Assembly (NCBI GenBank): GCA_964587515.1
Contig: CAZPMO010000018.1
Location: forward strand, 1-43,794
DNA: 43,794 nucleotides
DNA from: CAZPMO01 sp964587515
Lineage (GTDB): Bacteria > Pseudomonadota > Alphaproteobacteria > MPNO01
Reading direction: 5' to 3'
The number at the start of each line of letters is the position of its first letter. Position 1 is the first letter of the stretch. Below, piece by piece: positions 1-8,319 of the stretch. Made by a program: the position numbers and the translations under genes. The notes beneath the pieces are model-generated. The model had not been told where the DNA came from. It did not search any database and saw only the letters and a program-made list of their open reading frames with translations.

Positions 1-1489
1 CGCGCCCGGCCATGTTGGTGGCGATCGTGATTCCGCCGGGCGCGCCGGCCTGGGCAATGATATAGGCCTCGCGCTCGTGATAGCGGGCGTTGAGCACGTT
101 GTGTTCGATCTTGGCCTCTTTCAGGAGGTTCGACAAATGCTCCGATTTTTCGATGCTGACGGTGCCGACCAGCGCCGGCTGTTTGCGCTTTTGGCAGTCC
201 TCGATGAGTTCGATGATCGCTTTGTATTTTTCACCCGCGGTGCGATAGACCTCGTCGTCCATGTCGTCGCGGACACAGGTTTCATTGGTCGGCATCTCGA
301 CGACCTCAAGACCATAGATGTCGGCGAACTCGCCGGCTTCAGTCATCGCCGTCCCGGTCATCCCCGCGAGCTTCGGATATAGCCGGAAATAATTCTGGAA
401 GGTGATCGAGGCGAGGGTCTGGTTTTCGTTCTGGACCTGGACATTTTCCTTCGCTTCGAGCGCCTGATGCAGCCCTTCGGAATAGCGCCGCCCTTCCATC
501 ATGCGCCCGGTAAACTCGTCGATGATGATGATCATGTCGTCCTTGACGATATAATCGGTGTCGCGCTCGAATAATGTATGGGCGCGGAGCGCCTGATTGA
601 CGTGGTGGACCAGCGCGACGTTCGCGATGTCGTACATCAGGTGCCCGCCGAGCATCCCCGTCTCTTCGAGAAGCTCCTCGATGCGCACCGATCCTGTTTC
701 GGTGAGCGCGACGGTGCGTTGTTTTTCGTCCTTTTCGTAATGCTCCGGTTCCAGCCGGGGGATCAGCTTGTCGACCTTCTGATACATCTCGGCGGCGTCT
801 TCGGCGGGACCGGAAATGATCAGCGGCGTGCGCGCTTCGTCGATGAAGATATTGTCGACCTCGTCGACGATGGAATAGTGGAAGGGCCGCTGCACCATCT
901 CGTCGAGTTCGAACTTCATGTTGTCGCGCAGATAGTCGAAGCCGAATTCGTTGTTGGTGCCGTATGTCACATCCGAGGCATAGGCCCGGCGCCGTTCTTC
1001 ATCGTCCAGCCCGTGCGTGATGCAGCCGACGCTCAGCCCCAAAAACTCATATATCTGCCCCATCCAGGCGGCGTCACGCAGGGCCAGATAGTCATTGACG
1101 GTGACGACGTGGACACCCTCTCCGGTCAGCGCGTTGAGGTAGACCGGCAGGGTCGCGACCAGCGTCTTGCCCTCGCCGGTTTTCATCTCGGCGATCATGC
1201 CCTTGTGGAGCACCATGCCGCCCAAAAGCTGGACATCGAAATGGCGTTGGCCCAGGGTGCGCTTGCCTGCTTCGCGTACCGTGGCGAAGGCCTCGATCAG
1301 CAAATCGTCGAGCGATTCCCCACCCTCATAACGTTCTCGCAGCCAGCCGGTCCGCGCCTTCAACTGATCGTCGGACAGCGATTCGACTTCCGATTCAACG
1401 GCGTTGATCGCGGCGACGCTGTTCGACATACGTTTCAGTACGCGATCGTTGGCGCTGCCAAACAGGCCTTGCGCGATGCGGTTCAGCAT
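1..1489 (-). CDS. secA: Protein translocase subunit SecA (3' end outside window)
   Basis: ATPase motor that drives preproteins through the SecYEG channel at the inner membrane. The visible N-terminal 496 residues start MLNRIAQGLFG at 1489 and match the family closely. They include the Walker A stretch MKTGEGKT (about residues 102-109), the DEAD-type Walker B DEVD (209-212) followed by FIDEARTPLIISG, and the preprotein cross-linking domain. The second helicase lobe begins near the truncated edge (TNMAGR is the last segment visible). The full protein is usually about 900 residues, so roughly 400 C-terminal residues lie outside the window. It is divergent from argJ with a 255 nt gap. An AAAAGG stretch sits about 8 nt before the start codon. 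In many alphaproteobacteria a parvulin-type isomerase gene lies between secA and argJ; none is present here. Confidence 0.97.
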   Translation of the reverse strand, partial: MLNRIAQGLFGSANDRVLKRMSNSVAAINAVESEVESLSDDQLKARTGWLRERYEGGESLDDLLIEAFATVREAGKRTLGQRHFDVQLLGGMVLHKGMIAEMKTGEGKTLVATLPVYLNALTGEGVHVVTVNDYLALRDAAWMGQIYEFLGLSVGCITHGLDDEERRRAYASDVTYGTNNEFGFDYLRDNMKFELDEMVQRPFHYSIVDEVDNIFIDEARTPLIISGPAEDAAEMYQKVDKLIPRLEPEHYEKDEKQRTVALTETGSVRIEELLEETGMLGGHLMYDIANVALVHHVNQALRAHTLFERDTDYIVKDDMIIIIDEFTGRMMEGRRYSEGLHQALEAKENVQVQNENQTLASITFQNYFRLYPKLAGMTGTAMTEAGEFADIYGLEVVEMPTNETCVRDDMDDEVYRTAGEKYKAIIELIEDCQKRKQPALVGTVSIEKSEHLSNLLKEAKIEHNVLNARYHEREAYIIAQAGAPGGITIATNMAGR

Positions 1490-1555
1490 CCGGGCAACCT
1501 TTTCGGTCCTTTCAGGCTTTCAGACGAACAAATTCGCATAAGAAAATCCGCAACA

Positions 1556-1584
1556 GAGATAGGCATCAGACCTTTGCATGTCAA
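1556..1584 (-). promoter_or_regulatory. Candidate sigma70 promoter of secA
   Basis: On the minus strand a perfect -35 hexamer TTGACA (1584-1579) is followed after exactly 17 nt by TATCTC (1561-1556), a partial -10 match. Transcription would begin near 1549, giving a leader of about 60 nt before the secA start at 1489. This is a sequence match only. The rest of the 1490-1744 gap is AT-richer than its surroundings and must also hold the argJ promoter, for which I see no convincing hexamer pair. Confidence 0.45.
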
Positions 1585-1744
1585 CGATAGCGCGACATTT
1601 GGCGGATCACGTTGAATTGCCCGCCTGGCGATTTTGCGGGAGTTTTGTATATGTTCCTTGCGCGCATTGATAATTTGATAAATCGTTAGTATGAGATGCG
1701 CCGCTCCGTCATTTGAGCTCTCCGTTAAACCCCGGACCCGAAAA

Positions 1745-2974
1745 ATGCCTGATCTTTCTCCTCTCGCGCCTTCCGGCTATCCAGAAATGCATCCCGTCGC
1801 CGGTGTTCGGCTCGGGGCCACGTCCGCCGGTATCAAATATTCCGGACGGACCGACCTGCTGCTGGTTGAACTCGCGCCCGGCACCGCCGTGGCCGGCGTC
1901 TTTACCCGATCGCAGACCGCCGCCGCGCCCGTGGTCTGGTGCCGGTCCGCACTTGAAAAGGGTTCCGCGCGGGCGGTGGTCGTCAATTCGGGCAATGCCA
2001 ACGCCTTCAGCGGCCGCGCCGGCAAGGATTCGGTGGACCGTACAATTGCCGTGACGGCGAAACTGATCGGTTGCGCCAAAGAGGAGGTTTTCGTGGCGTC
2101 GACCGGCGTGATCGGCGAGCCGCTGGACGATGATGCGCTGACCGCGGCGCTGCCGGGATTGCGGGAAACACTGTCCGAGCATCCCTGGCGGGACGCCGCC
2201 GCGGCAATCATGACCACGGATACCTTCCCGAAGATCGCCACTCGGACGGCGAAGATCGACGATCGTGAAGTGCGCATCAACGGTTTCGCCAAGGGCTCCG
2301 GGATGATCGCGCCCGACATGGCGACCATGCTCGGGTTCGTATTTACCGACGCCGATCTTCCCGCCCCGGTGCTGCAAACGCTGCTGAACGGCGCGAATAA
2401 ATGTTCGTTCAACTCGATCACCGTCGACAGCGATACCTCGACCAACGATACGGTGCTGCTGTGCGCGACCGGGCGCGCCGGCAATCCCAAAGTGGATTCC
2501 GCCAAGGACCCGGCGTTGAGGTCATTTCGCGCCGAGTTCGAATCTCTGATGATCGACCTCGCGCATCAGATCGTTCGCGACGGCGAAGGCGCGACCAAAT
2601 TCGTGACCGTCTCGGTGTCCGGCGCGGTTTCCGCCCGGGCCGCCCGCGTGATCGCGCTCGCGGTCGCCAATTCTCCTTTGGTGAAGACCGCGATCGCGGG
2701 CGAGGACGCGAACTGGGGCCGTATTGTCATGGCCGTTGGAAAATCGGGAGAACGCGCCGACGCGGATCGGCTCGCCATCGCGATCGGCGGAATTCCGATT
2801 ACCGACGAGGGTCAGGTGCGGCCGGGCTATGACGAGACGCCGGTCGCTGCGCATATGAAGGGCCAGGAGATCACGCTCGAAATTGACGTCGGCGTCGGGC
2901 GCGGCCGCGCCACGGTTTGGACGTGCGATCTCACCCATGGCTACATCGAAATCAATGCCGACTATCGGAGCTGA
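1745..2974 (+). CDS. argJ: Bifunctional ornithine acetyltransferase / N-acetylglutamate synthase ArgJ
   Basis: Transfers the acetyl group from N-acetylornithine to glutamate, the recycling step of arginine biosynthesis in the cytoplasm; bifunctional members also use acetyl-CoA. The precursor self-cleaves before a conserved Thr. That site is visible as KGSGMIAPDMATML, with cleavage expected at Ala-Thr, so alpha and beta chains should form. Other family marks are VVVNSGNANAFSG near the N-terminus and NWGRIVMAVGKSG near the C-terminus. I place the start at the ATG beginning MPDLSPLAPSGYP (409 aa, the usual length) rather than an in-frame ATG 54 nt upstream, whose extra residues are unlike the family. 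The end overlaps mutT by 20 nt, implying co-transcription. Confidence 0.95.
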   Translation: MPDLSPLAPSGYPEMHPVAGVRLGATSAGIKYSGRTDLLLVELAPGTAVAGVFTRSQTAAAPVVWCRSALEKGSARAVVVNSGNANAFSGRAGKDSVDRTIAVTAKLIGCAKEEVFVASTGVIGEPLDDDALTAALPGLRETLSEHPWRDAAAAIMTTDTFPKIATRTAKIDDREVRINGFAKGSGMIAPDMATMLGFVFTDADLPAPVLQTLLNGANKCSFNSITVDSDTSTNDTVLLCATGRAGNPKVDSAKDPALRSFRAEFESLMIDLAHQIVRDGEGATKFVTVSVSGAVSARAARVIALAVANSPLVKTAIAGEDANWGRIVMAVGKSGERADADRLAIAIGGIPITDEGQVRPGYDETPVAAHMKGQEITLEIDVGVGRGRATVWTCDLTHGYIEINADYRS

Positions 2975-3374
2975 TCATCCGCTGGTTCTCGTCGTCGCGG
3001 TGGCGTTGATCGACGCCGACGATCGCGTGTTGATCGCGCGGCGTCCCGAAGGCAAGCCAATGGCCGGATTGTGGGAGTTCCCGGGCGGCAAGGTCGGGCC
3101 CGGCGAGACGCCCGAGGAAGCCTTGATCCGGGAACTGAACGAAGAACTCGGCATTGACGTTACCGAGAATTGCCTCGCGCCGTTTGCATTCGCCTCGCAC
3201 CCCTATGAGAGTTTCCACCTTCTGATGCCGCTGTTCGTCTGCCGGGTCTGGGACGGGACGGTGACGTCGCGCGAAGGCCAGGCCTTCAAGTGGGTCCGCC
3301 CCGACCGCCTCTCGGAGTATGAAATGCCACCCGCCGACGAACCGCTGCGCGCGATGCTGCGGGATCTGCTTTAA
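2955..3374 (+). CDS. mutT: MutT-type Nudix pyrophosphohydrolase (8-oxo-dGTP diphosphatase)
   Basis: Small 139-residue Nudix hydrolase that removes oxidised nucleotides such as 8-oxo-dGTP before they enter DNA. The complete Nudix box is visible: GKVGPGETPEEALIRELNEE then LG, with the REL.EE metal-binding core. It is preceded by RRPEGKPMAGLWEFPGGK, typical of MutT rather than of other Nudix groups. I chose the ATG at 2955 (MPTIGADHPLVLVVAVALI) because the upstream in-frame extension is simply argJ coding sequence read in another frame. It overlaps the argJ end by 20 nt and is followed 5 nt later by an MFS gene. The argJ-mutT pairing is recurrent in alphaproteobacteria. Confidence 0.9.
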   Translation: MPTIGADHPLVLVVAVALIDADDRVLIARRPEGKPMAGLWEFPGGKVGPGETPEEALIRELNEELGIDVTENCLAPFAFASHPYESFHLLMPLFVCRVWDGTVTSREGQAFKWVRPDRLSEYEMPPADEPLRAMLRDLL

Positions 3375-3379
3375 AAACC

Positions 3380-4627
3380 ATGTCCAGCACTGCCGAGAAA
3401 TCCAATCTTCAGGGATGGGGGGTCGTCGCGACCAGCTTCTTCGCGCTGGCCCTGGTGTTCTCGGCGCGGTCGTCGGTCGGTGTCCTTATGCCCACATGGG
3501 AGTTGGAACTTGGCTGGGCGCGGACGCTGACGTCGAGCGGCGGTTCGGTGGTGCTCGCGGTGATGGGGGTGGTCTCGCCGCTTGCCGGAAATTTGATTGA
3601 CCGGTATGGCCCTCGCTGGGTTTTCGCGGGTGGGCTCGCGGTCCTTGGCGTCGCCATAATCGCCACGTCGCTAATCAGCGAAGAATGGCAATTCCTGATC
3701 CTGTTCGGGCTCGTCGGCGGTTTCGGATACGGCGCATTGTCGGTGCCGCTGGTTTCCGCCGCCGTCGCCGGGTATTTCGAGCGGGGCAGGGGGCTCGCCA
3801 CCTCGATCGCCATTTCGGGGTCGACCGGCGGTCAGCTTCCCCTGTTGCCGCTGCTGGCGGTTCTGGTGACGGGAATCGGCTGGCGCGACACCTACGCTCT
3901 TTTAGGCGGCGTGCTGCTCCTGTTGGCGCCGGTCACGCTTGTCCTGATCCGGCGTCGTAGCGCATCCACCCGGACCGCGGACAGCGGCAATCACGGCGCG
4001 CGGACCCTGGGCGCGAAACTAAGGTTTCTCTTTCGTGATCGCACATTTCTGCTGCTGCTCGGCACTTTTGTGCTCTGCGGATTCACGACGGCGGGCGTGG
4101 CGGACGTGCACTTCGTGCCTTATGCGGTGGCGTCGGGTTATACGCTGGTCGACAGCACCGCGGCCTATGGCGTCCACGGGCTTTTCAACATGCTCGGTCT
4201 GTTGCTGGCGGGCTGGCTTTCCGACCATATCAACCGGCCGCGATTGCTGGCGGCGATTTACTTCGTGCGCGCCTGGTCGTTCGTCCTGCTGCTGTTCATC
4301 GGCTACGACGTGACCCTGATGTTCGTCTTCACGGCGGTATTCGGTCTCCTGAATTTCTCGGTCCTGCCGATCATCGCCAGTATCGTCGCCAGTCATATCG
4401 GCGTTCGCATCATGGGTCTGACCATGGGACTGTTGTTCGGCGGGCATTCTCTCGGGGCCGCGGTTGGCGCGCTGGCCGGCGGATATGTCTACGATTTGAC
4501 GGGTGATTATTTCTGGCTGTGGATCGTCTCGGGCGTGCTGGCCTTCGTGGCGGCGGTGTTTTCGTTCCTGGTCCACGAGGTCGATCGGGACCGTCGCACG
4601 GCGGTTCCCGCCACCGCCATCGCGTGA
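3380..4627 (+). CDS. Major facilitator superfamily transporter
   Basis: A 415-residue inner-membrane protein with about twelve hydrophobic segments in two halves joined by a basic, polar loop (about residues 190-210, RRRSAS...). The N-terminal half carries the MFS motif A region NLIDRYGPRW in the loop after helix 2, and WLSDHINRPR is the corresponding motif in the second half. The overall pattern (LPTWELELGW, GLVGGFGYGALSVPL) resembles the oxalate/formate or monocarboxylate-type branch. The substrate cannot be read from sequence. The start lies 5 nt after mutT, so it probably shares the argJ-mutT transcript. It ends 3 nt from the convergent methyltransferase, leaving no room for a terminator. 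Confidence 0.85.
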   Translation: MSSTAEKSNLQGWGVVATSFFALALVFSARSSVGVLMPTWELELGWARTLTSSGGSVVLAVMGVVSPLAGNLIDRYGPRWVFAGGLAVLGVAIIATSLISEEWQFLILFGLVGGFGYGALSVPLVSAAVAGYFERGRGLATSIAISGSTGGQLPLLPLLAVLVTGIGWRDTYALLGGVLLLLAPVTLVLIRRRSASTRTADSGNHGARTLGAKLRFLFRDRTFLLLLGTFVLCGFTTAGVADVHFVPYAVASGYTLVDSTAAYGVHGLFNMLGLLLAGWLSDHINRPRLLAAIYFVRAWSFVLLLFIGYDVTLMFVFTAVFGLLNFSVLPIIASIVASHIGVRIMGLTMGLLFGGHSLGAAVGALAGGYVYDLTGDYFWLWIVSGVLAFVAAVFSFLVHEVDRDRRTAVPATAIA

Positions 4628-4630
4628 TCC

Positions 4631-5515
4631 TCAGTCGTCCGGGGCGGTGATCTCTTTTGACCCCAGCGCGTCGGCGAGGCGGGTGGTGGCGCTGCCCGGG
4701 CGTGACGGTTGTTGCTGGTCCGGCGATGGCGCCCAGCCGGTGAGATAGAGCACCTGAAATGTGGCCGGAATCCTGCCGTCCGCGTCCGCGAAAAGTTCCT
4801 GATACCGTCGTGCCGCCGCGAACAGCGTACCGCGCCGGGTGAAAGATTTGCGCCGTTCCGCCACGGCATTGCTCTCGCCCATGCCGCGCAGATCGCTCAT
4901 CAGCGCGAAGGCGTCCGGCCAGGTCACGGTGATGGTGTCGATGTCGGCGACCGGCAACGCGAAGCCGGCGCGTTGCAGCAGCGCGCCGGCGTCACGCAAA
5001 TCGGCGAGCGGCGAAACCCGGGGACTGACGCCGCCTTCTTCCTCGACCTCCGCCTCGAGAAACGCGCGGCGCAGCTCGTGGAGCGTCTCGCCGCCCAGCA
5101 TCGCGGCCAGGAACAGACCATCCGGGCGCAGCGCCCGGCGAACCTGGACCAACGCACCAGGCAGATCGTTCACCCAGTGCAGGTTGAGGATGCTGACCGC
5201 GAGATCGAATGCGCCGTCGGCGAAGGGCAAGGTTTCCTCGTCGGCATTTACCGCGAAACCCGCCGCGCCGTGAAGCGCGGCGTGTGAGTAATCGGAAGAG
5301 ACCATTAGTTCCGCTTGCCCGCGCGCGAAACTTCCAACGCCGCGCGTGCCCATTAGAAGCACGCGCCGGAACCGCCGGTCGACATCGTCCAGCCGGTCCG
5401 ACATCCGTGTCGCGACTTCCCGAAAAAGGAAATCGTGGTCGTCGAACTTCGTGGCCGCCCGGTCGCGGTGGTGACGGACCGTGACGCGGTCGAATATGTT
5501 CGCGGAACCTACCAT
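4631..5515 (-). CDS. NDUFAF5/BioC-like SAM-dependent methyltransferase-fold protein
   Basis: A 294-residue class I methyltransferase-fold protein. Visible elements are N-terminal IFDRVTVRHHRDRAA, the Rossmann entry RRVLLMGTRGVGSF, the acidic strand AVNADEETLPFADGAFDLAVS, and the following SILNLHWVNDLPGAL. This pattern fits the mitochondrial complex I assembly factor NDUFAF5 and its bacterial relatives, which act on a complex I subunit; a BioC-like role is the alternative. The glycine-rich SAM loop is atypical (LMGTRGVGS rather than a clean GxGxG). The start at 5515 (MVGSANIFDR) is preferred over an ATG 51 nt upstream, which adds a basic stretch not typical of the family. It is divergent from the rhodanese gene and convergent with the MFS gene. 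Confidence 0.8.
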   Translation of the reverse strand: MVGSANIFDRVTVRHHRDRAATKFDDHDFLFREVATRMSDRLDDVDRRFRRVLLMGTRGVGSFARGQAELMVSSDYSHAALHGAAGFAVNADEETLPFADGAFDLAVSILNLHWVNDLPGALVQVRRALRPDGLFLAAMLGGETLHELRRAFLEAEVEEEGGVSPRVSPLADLRDAGALLQRAGFALPVADIDTITVTWPDAFALMSDLRGMGESNAVAERRKSFTRRGTLFAAARRYQELFADADGRIPATFQVLYLTGWAPSPDQQQPSRPGSATTRLADALGSKEITAPDD

Positions 5516-5607
5516 AGTCGGTATATGGCACGTCCGGTTTCGCCGGCCAAGCTTGAGCCCCGCCATCTCGGTGTCTAGGATGCGTGCGGGACAAAACGGA
5601 GGCAGGG

Positions 5608-7197
5608 ATGGTCAACCAGGTTGGTTCGGCGACGCTGAGAGAGATGATCCTCGATGACGGCGAACTCGCGATCCTCGATGTACGCGAAGAAGGAATTTTT
5701 TCAAGGCGGCATCTGCTGTTCGCCTGTCCGGCGCCGCTGAGCCGGCTTGAACTGGTGATTTCCGATCTCGTGCCCAGGCGCTCGGCGCGCGTGGTGCTGT
5801 GCGACGACGGGGACGGGCTTTCTGAACGCGCCGCGGCGCGTCTCCAGGAACTGGGCTACACCGACATATCGGTGCTGCGCGGCGGTAACGATCAATGGGA
5901 AGCGGACGGCAACGTCCTGTTTTCGGGCGTCAACGTGCCCAGCAAGGCGTTCGGCGAATTCGTCGAGGTCAACTACCACACGCCTAACATCTCGGCCGAG
6001 GAGCTGAAGGGCAGGATCGATTCCGGCGAGGACATGGTGGTGCTCGACAGCCGCCCGATCGACGAATACCGCCGGATGAACATTCCCACCGGGATCGATG
6101 TGCCCGGCGCAGAGCTTGCGTACCGTGTGCACGACATCGCGCCGTCGCCCGACACGCTGGTGGTGGTGAACTGCGCCGGCCGCACGCGCTCCATCATCGG
6201 CGCCCAGTCGCTGATCAACGCGGGAATCCCAAACCGGGTGATGGCGCTCACCAACGGCACCATGGGCTGGGATCTGGCGGGTTACGAGCTCGAACGCGGC
6301 AATGACCGCCGCGTGCTCGAAAGTTCGGGATCGGGCATCGCCAAGGCGAAAGAGGCGGCGGCGCGGGTCGCGGCGCGTTTCGGCGTCGCCACGATCGATC
6401 GCGCGACGCTCGACCAGTGGATGGCGGAACGCGACGACCGCTCGCTCTATCTGTTCGACGTTCGCAATCCCGAGGAATACGAGGCCGGTCATCTGCCGGG
6501 CTCGGTGTGGGCGCCCGGCGGCCAACTTGTACAGGCGACCGACCGATATGCCGCGACCCGCAACGCGCGAATCGTGTTGATCGACGACACCGGCGTACGC
6601 GCGACCATGACCGCGTCATGGCTGATCCAGCTCGGCTGGTCCGAGGCCGTGGTGCTCGAGGGCGGCTTGTCTGTCGGTGGGCTGGAGACCGGCGCGCGCA
6701 AACCGCTGGTGCTCGGGCTCGATGACGCCGTGGCCGAGGCCATCGAGCCGCAAGCGCTCAACGCGCTGCTGGCCGAAGGCGGCGCGACGGTGTTCGATTT
6801 CGCGCTCAGTCCGGCGTACCGCGCCGGGCATATTCAAGACGCCCGTTTCGCGGCGCGCGCGCGACTGAAAAGCATGCTCGACCAGACCGCGGGCCGCCTG
6901 GTGTTCACCTGCGGGAACGGCGTCGTGGCGCGGCTGGCCGCCGCCGAGGCGACCGGTCTGACCGACGCGCCGGTCGCCTATCTCGCCGGCGGCGCCGCCG
7001 CGTGGTCGGCCGCCGGCCTGCCGCTCGTCGATGGCGAGGCGGGCATGGGCGACAATCCCGACGACGTGGTGCTGAAGCCCTATGACCGGTCCGGCGGCGT
7101 TCGCGAAGCCATGAACGAATATCTTTCCTGGGAGATCAATCTGGTGTCCCAGATCGAGGCCGACGGCACGACGCGTTTCCGGCTGTTCCCGGCCTGA
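5608..7197 (+). CDS. Four-domain rhodanese-like protein (putative sulfurtransferase)
   Basis: A 529-residue cytoplasmic protein built from four consecutive rhodanese domains, roughly residues 5-105, 120-230, 260-350 and 378-470. The second has the cleanest active loop, CAGRTRS with Cys189, preceded by LDSRPIDEYRRMNIPTGI. The fourth has CGNGVVA (Cys435) and the first CDDGDG (Cys65). The third has Asp326 where the cysteine should be (LIDDTGVRAT), so it is probably catalytically dead although its VRNPEEYEAGHLPGS signature is intact. A C-terminal segment of about 50 residues (MNEYLSWEINLVSQIEADG) follows. GGAGG lies 5 nt before the ATG at 5608, which decides that start over an upstream GTG. Sulfur transfer is inferred from the domains; donor and acceptor are unknown. 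Confidence 0.88.
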   Translation: MVNQVGSATLREMILDDGELAILDVREEGIFSRRHLLFACPAPLSRLELVISDLVPRRSARVVLCDDGDGLSERAAARLQELGYTDISVLRGGNDQWEADGNVLFSGVNVPSKAFGEFVEVNYHTPNISAEELKGRIDSGEDMVVLDSRPIDEYRRMNIPTGIDVPGAELAYRVHDIAPSPDTLVVVNCAGRTRSIIGAQSLINAGIPNRVMALTNGTMGWDLAGYELERGNDRRVLESSGSGIAKAKEAAARVAARFGVATIDRATLDQWMAERDDRSLYLFDVRNPEEYEAGHLPGSVWAPGGQLVQATDRYAATRNARIVLIDDTGVRATMTASWLIQLGWSEAVVLEGGLSVGGLETGARKPLVLGLDDAVAEAIEPQALNALLAEGGATVFDFALSPAYRAGHIQDARFAARARLKSMLDQTAGRLVFTCGNGVVARLAAAEATGLTDAPVAYLAGGAAAWSAAGLPLVDGEAGMGDNPDDVVLKPYDRSGGVREAMNEYLSWEINLVSQIEADGTTRFRLFPA

Positions 7198-7220
7198 TCC
7201 CGATCACCGGGGGCGCGGAC

Positions 7221-7979
7221 ATGGCGGTTCTGACGGCCGGAACGGGAGGATGGCGTCGCGCGACGCGGGTGGCGCTCGACCTGTTTCTGCCGCCCCGCTG
7301 CCTCGCCTGCGGCGAAACCGTGGGCGAGCCGGGCACGCTGTGCGGCGAATGCTGGCCCAATTTGACATTCCTCGCGCCGCCCATGTGCGCGGCTTGCGGT
7401 TTCCCCTTCGAATACGATGTTGGCGCGGGCGCCTTGTGCGGCGCCTGCATCCGCTCGTCCCCGCCCTATGACCGGGCGCGGGCGGTGCTGCGCTATGATT
7501 CCCATAGCCGAGACCTGGTGATTGCATTCAAACACCGGGATCGAACCGACGCCGCGCCCGCCTATGGGCGCTGGATGGCGCGCGCCGGGGCGGAACTGCT
7601 CGCCGAAGGTGGGCTGATCGTGCCGGTGCCGTTGCATCGGCGGCGGCTGATTGCGCGGCGTTACAACCAGTCGGCCGAGCTTGCCCATGCGCTTAGCCGC
7701 GAAAGCGGGCTGCACTGCGCGCCGGATCTTCTGGTGCGGGTGCGCGCCACGCCGTCGCAGGGCCGACTGAGCCGAACCGAGCGCGAGAGAAACGTGCGGG
7801 GCGCGTTCGCGGTTCGGCCGGGTCGGGCGGACGCGGTGGCCAATCGTCGCGTGGTCCCGGTCGATGACGTGCTGACCACCGGCGCGACGGCGCGGGCCTG
7901 TACCCGCGTTCTGCTTCGCGCCGGCGCGGCCGCGGTCGACGTGCTCACGCTTTCGCGAGTGGTCCGCCCCGCGCAATAG
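7221..7979 (+). CDS. comF: ComF family phosphoribosyltransferase-like protein
   Basis: A 252-residue ComF/GntX-type protein. The N-terminus holds four CxxC pairs (Cys27/30, 41/44, 56/59, 73/76), a probable double zinc ribbon. The C-terminal half is a type I phosphoribosyltransferase fold with the PRPP loop VVPVDDVLTTGATARAC. The segment VPVPLHRRRLIARRYNQSAELAHALS is the family's most recognisable stretch (key residues RxYNQ). In competent bacteria ComF helps DNA uptake and recombination; in alphaproteobacteria its role is not settled. It follows the rhodanese gene by 23 nt and precedes grxC by 76 nt, and comF-grxC-amidase is a recurrent alphaproteobacterial order. Confidence 0.9.
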   Translation: MAVLTAGTGGWRRATRVALDLFLPPRCLACGETVGEPGTLCGECWPNLTFLAPPMCAACGFPFEYDVGAGALCGACIRSSPPYDRARAVLRYDSHSRDLVIAFKHRDRTDAAPAYGRWMARAGAELLAEGGLIVPVPLHRRRLIARRYNQSAELAHALSRESGLHCAPDLLVRVRATPSQGRLSRTERERNVRGAFAVRPGRADAVANRRVVPVDDVLTTGATARACTRVLLRAGAAAVDVLTLSRVVRPAQ

Positions 7980-8055
7980 CGTGATTTGCAATCCCGGTCT
8001 TCGAGGTCATATTACACCGGATTCAGATTTTCTTCGGCGCACGGGACCATCACGC

Positions 8056-8319
8056 ATGGCGAAAATAGAGATTTACTCCAGTATGTTTTGCCCATTCTGC
8101 CATCGGGCGAAGGCGTTGCTCGCGTCGAAGGGTGCCGAATTCGATGAAATCGACGTCGATATGGATCCCGATCAGCGCGCCGAGATGATGCGGCGCGCCA
8201 ATGGCCAACGCACGGTGCCGCAGATCTTCATCGACGGGCGCCATGTCGGTGGATCGGATGAACTCGCCGCGCTCGACCGCGCCGGGAACCTCGACGGGAT
8301 GCTGGAGGGCGGCGGATGA
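8056..8319 (+). CDS. grxC: Glutaredoxin 3 (dithiol)
   Basis: An 87-residue dithiol glutaredoxin that reduces protein disulfides and glutathione mixed disulfides using glutathione. The active site CPFC sits at residues 12-15 (a CPYC variant). The glutathione-binding TVPQIFIDG with its cis-proline and the GGSDEL motif follow. The start at 8056 (MAKIEIYSSMFCPFC) gives the standard length; an upstream in-frame start would add 25 unrelated residues. The stop overlaps the next gene's ATG in an ATGA arrangement, indicating translational coupling to the amidase. Confidence 0.95.
   Translation: MAKIEIYSSMFCPFCHRAKALLASKGAEFDEIDVDMDPDQRAEMMRRANGQRTVPQIFIDGRHVGGSDELAALDRAGNLDGMLEGGG

Noticed and set aside
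578..1615. 345-codon plus-strand open frame
   Set aside because: It is the antisense shadow of secA; composition and residues are those of reverse-strand coding.
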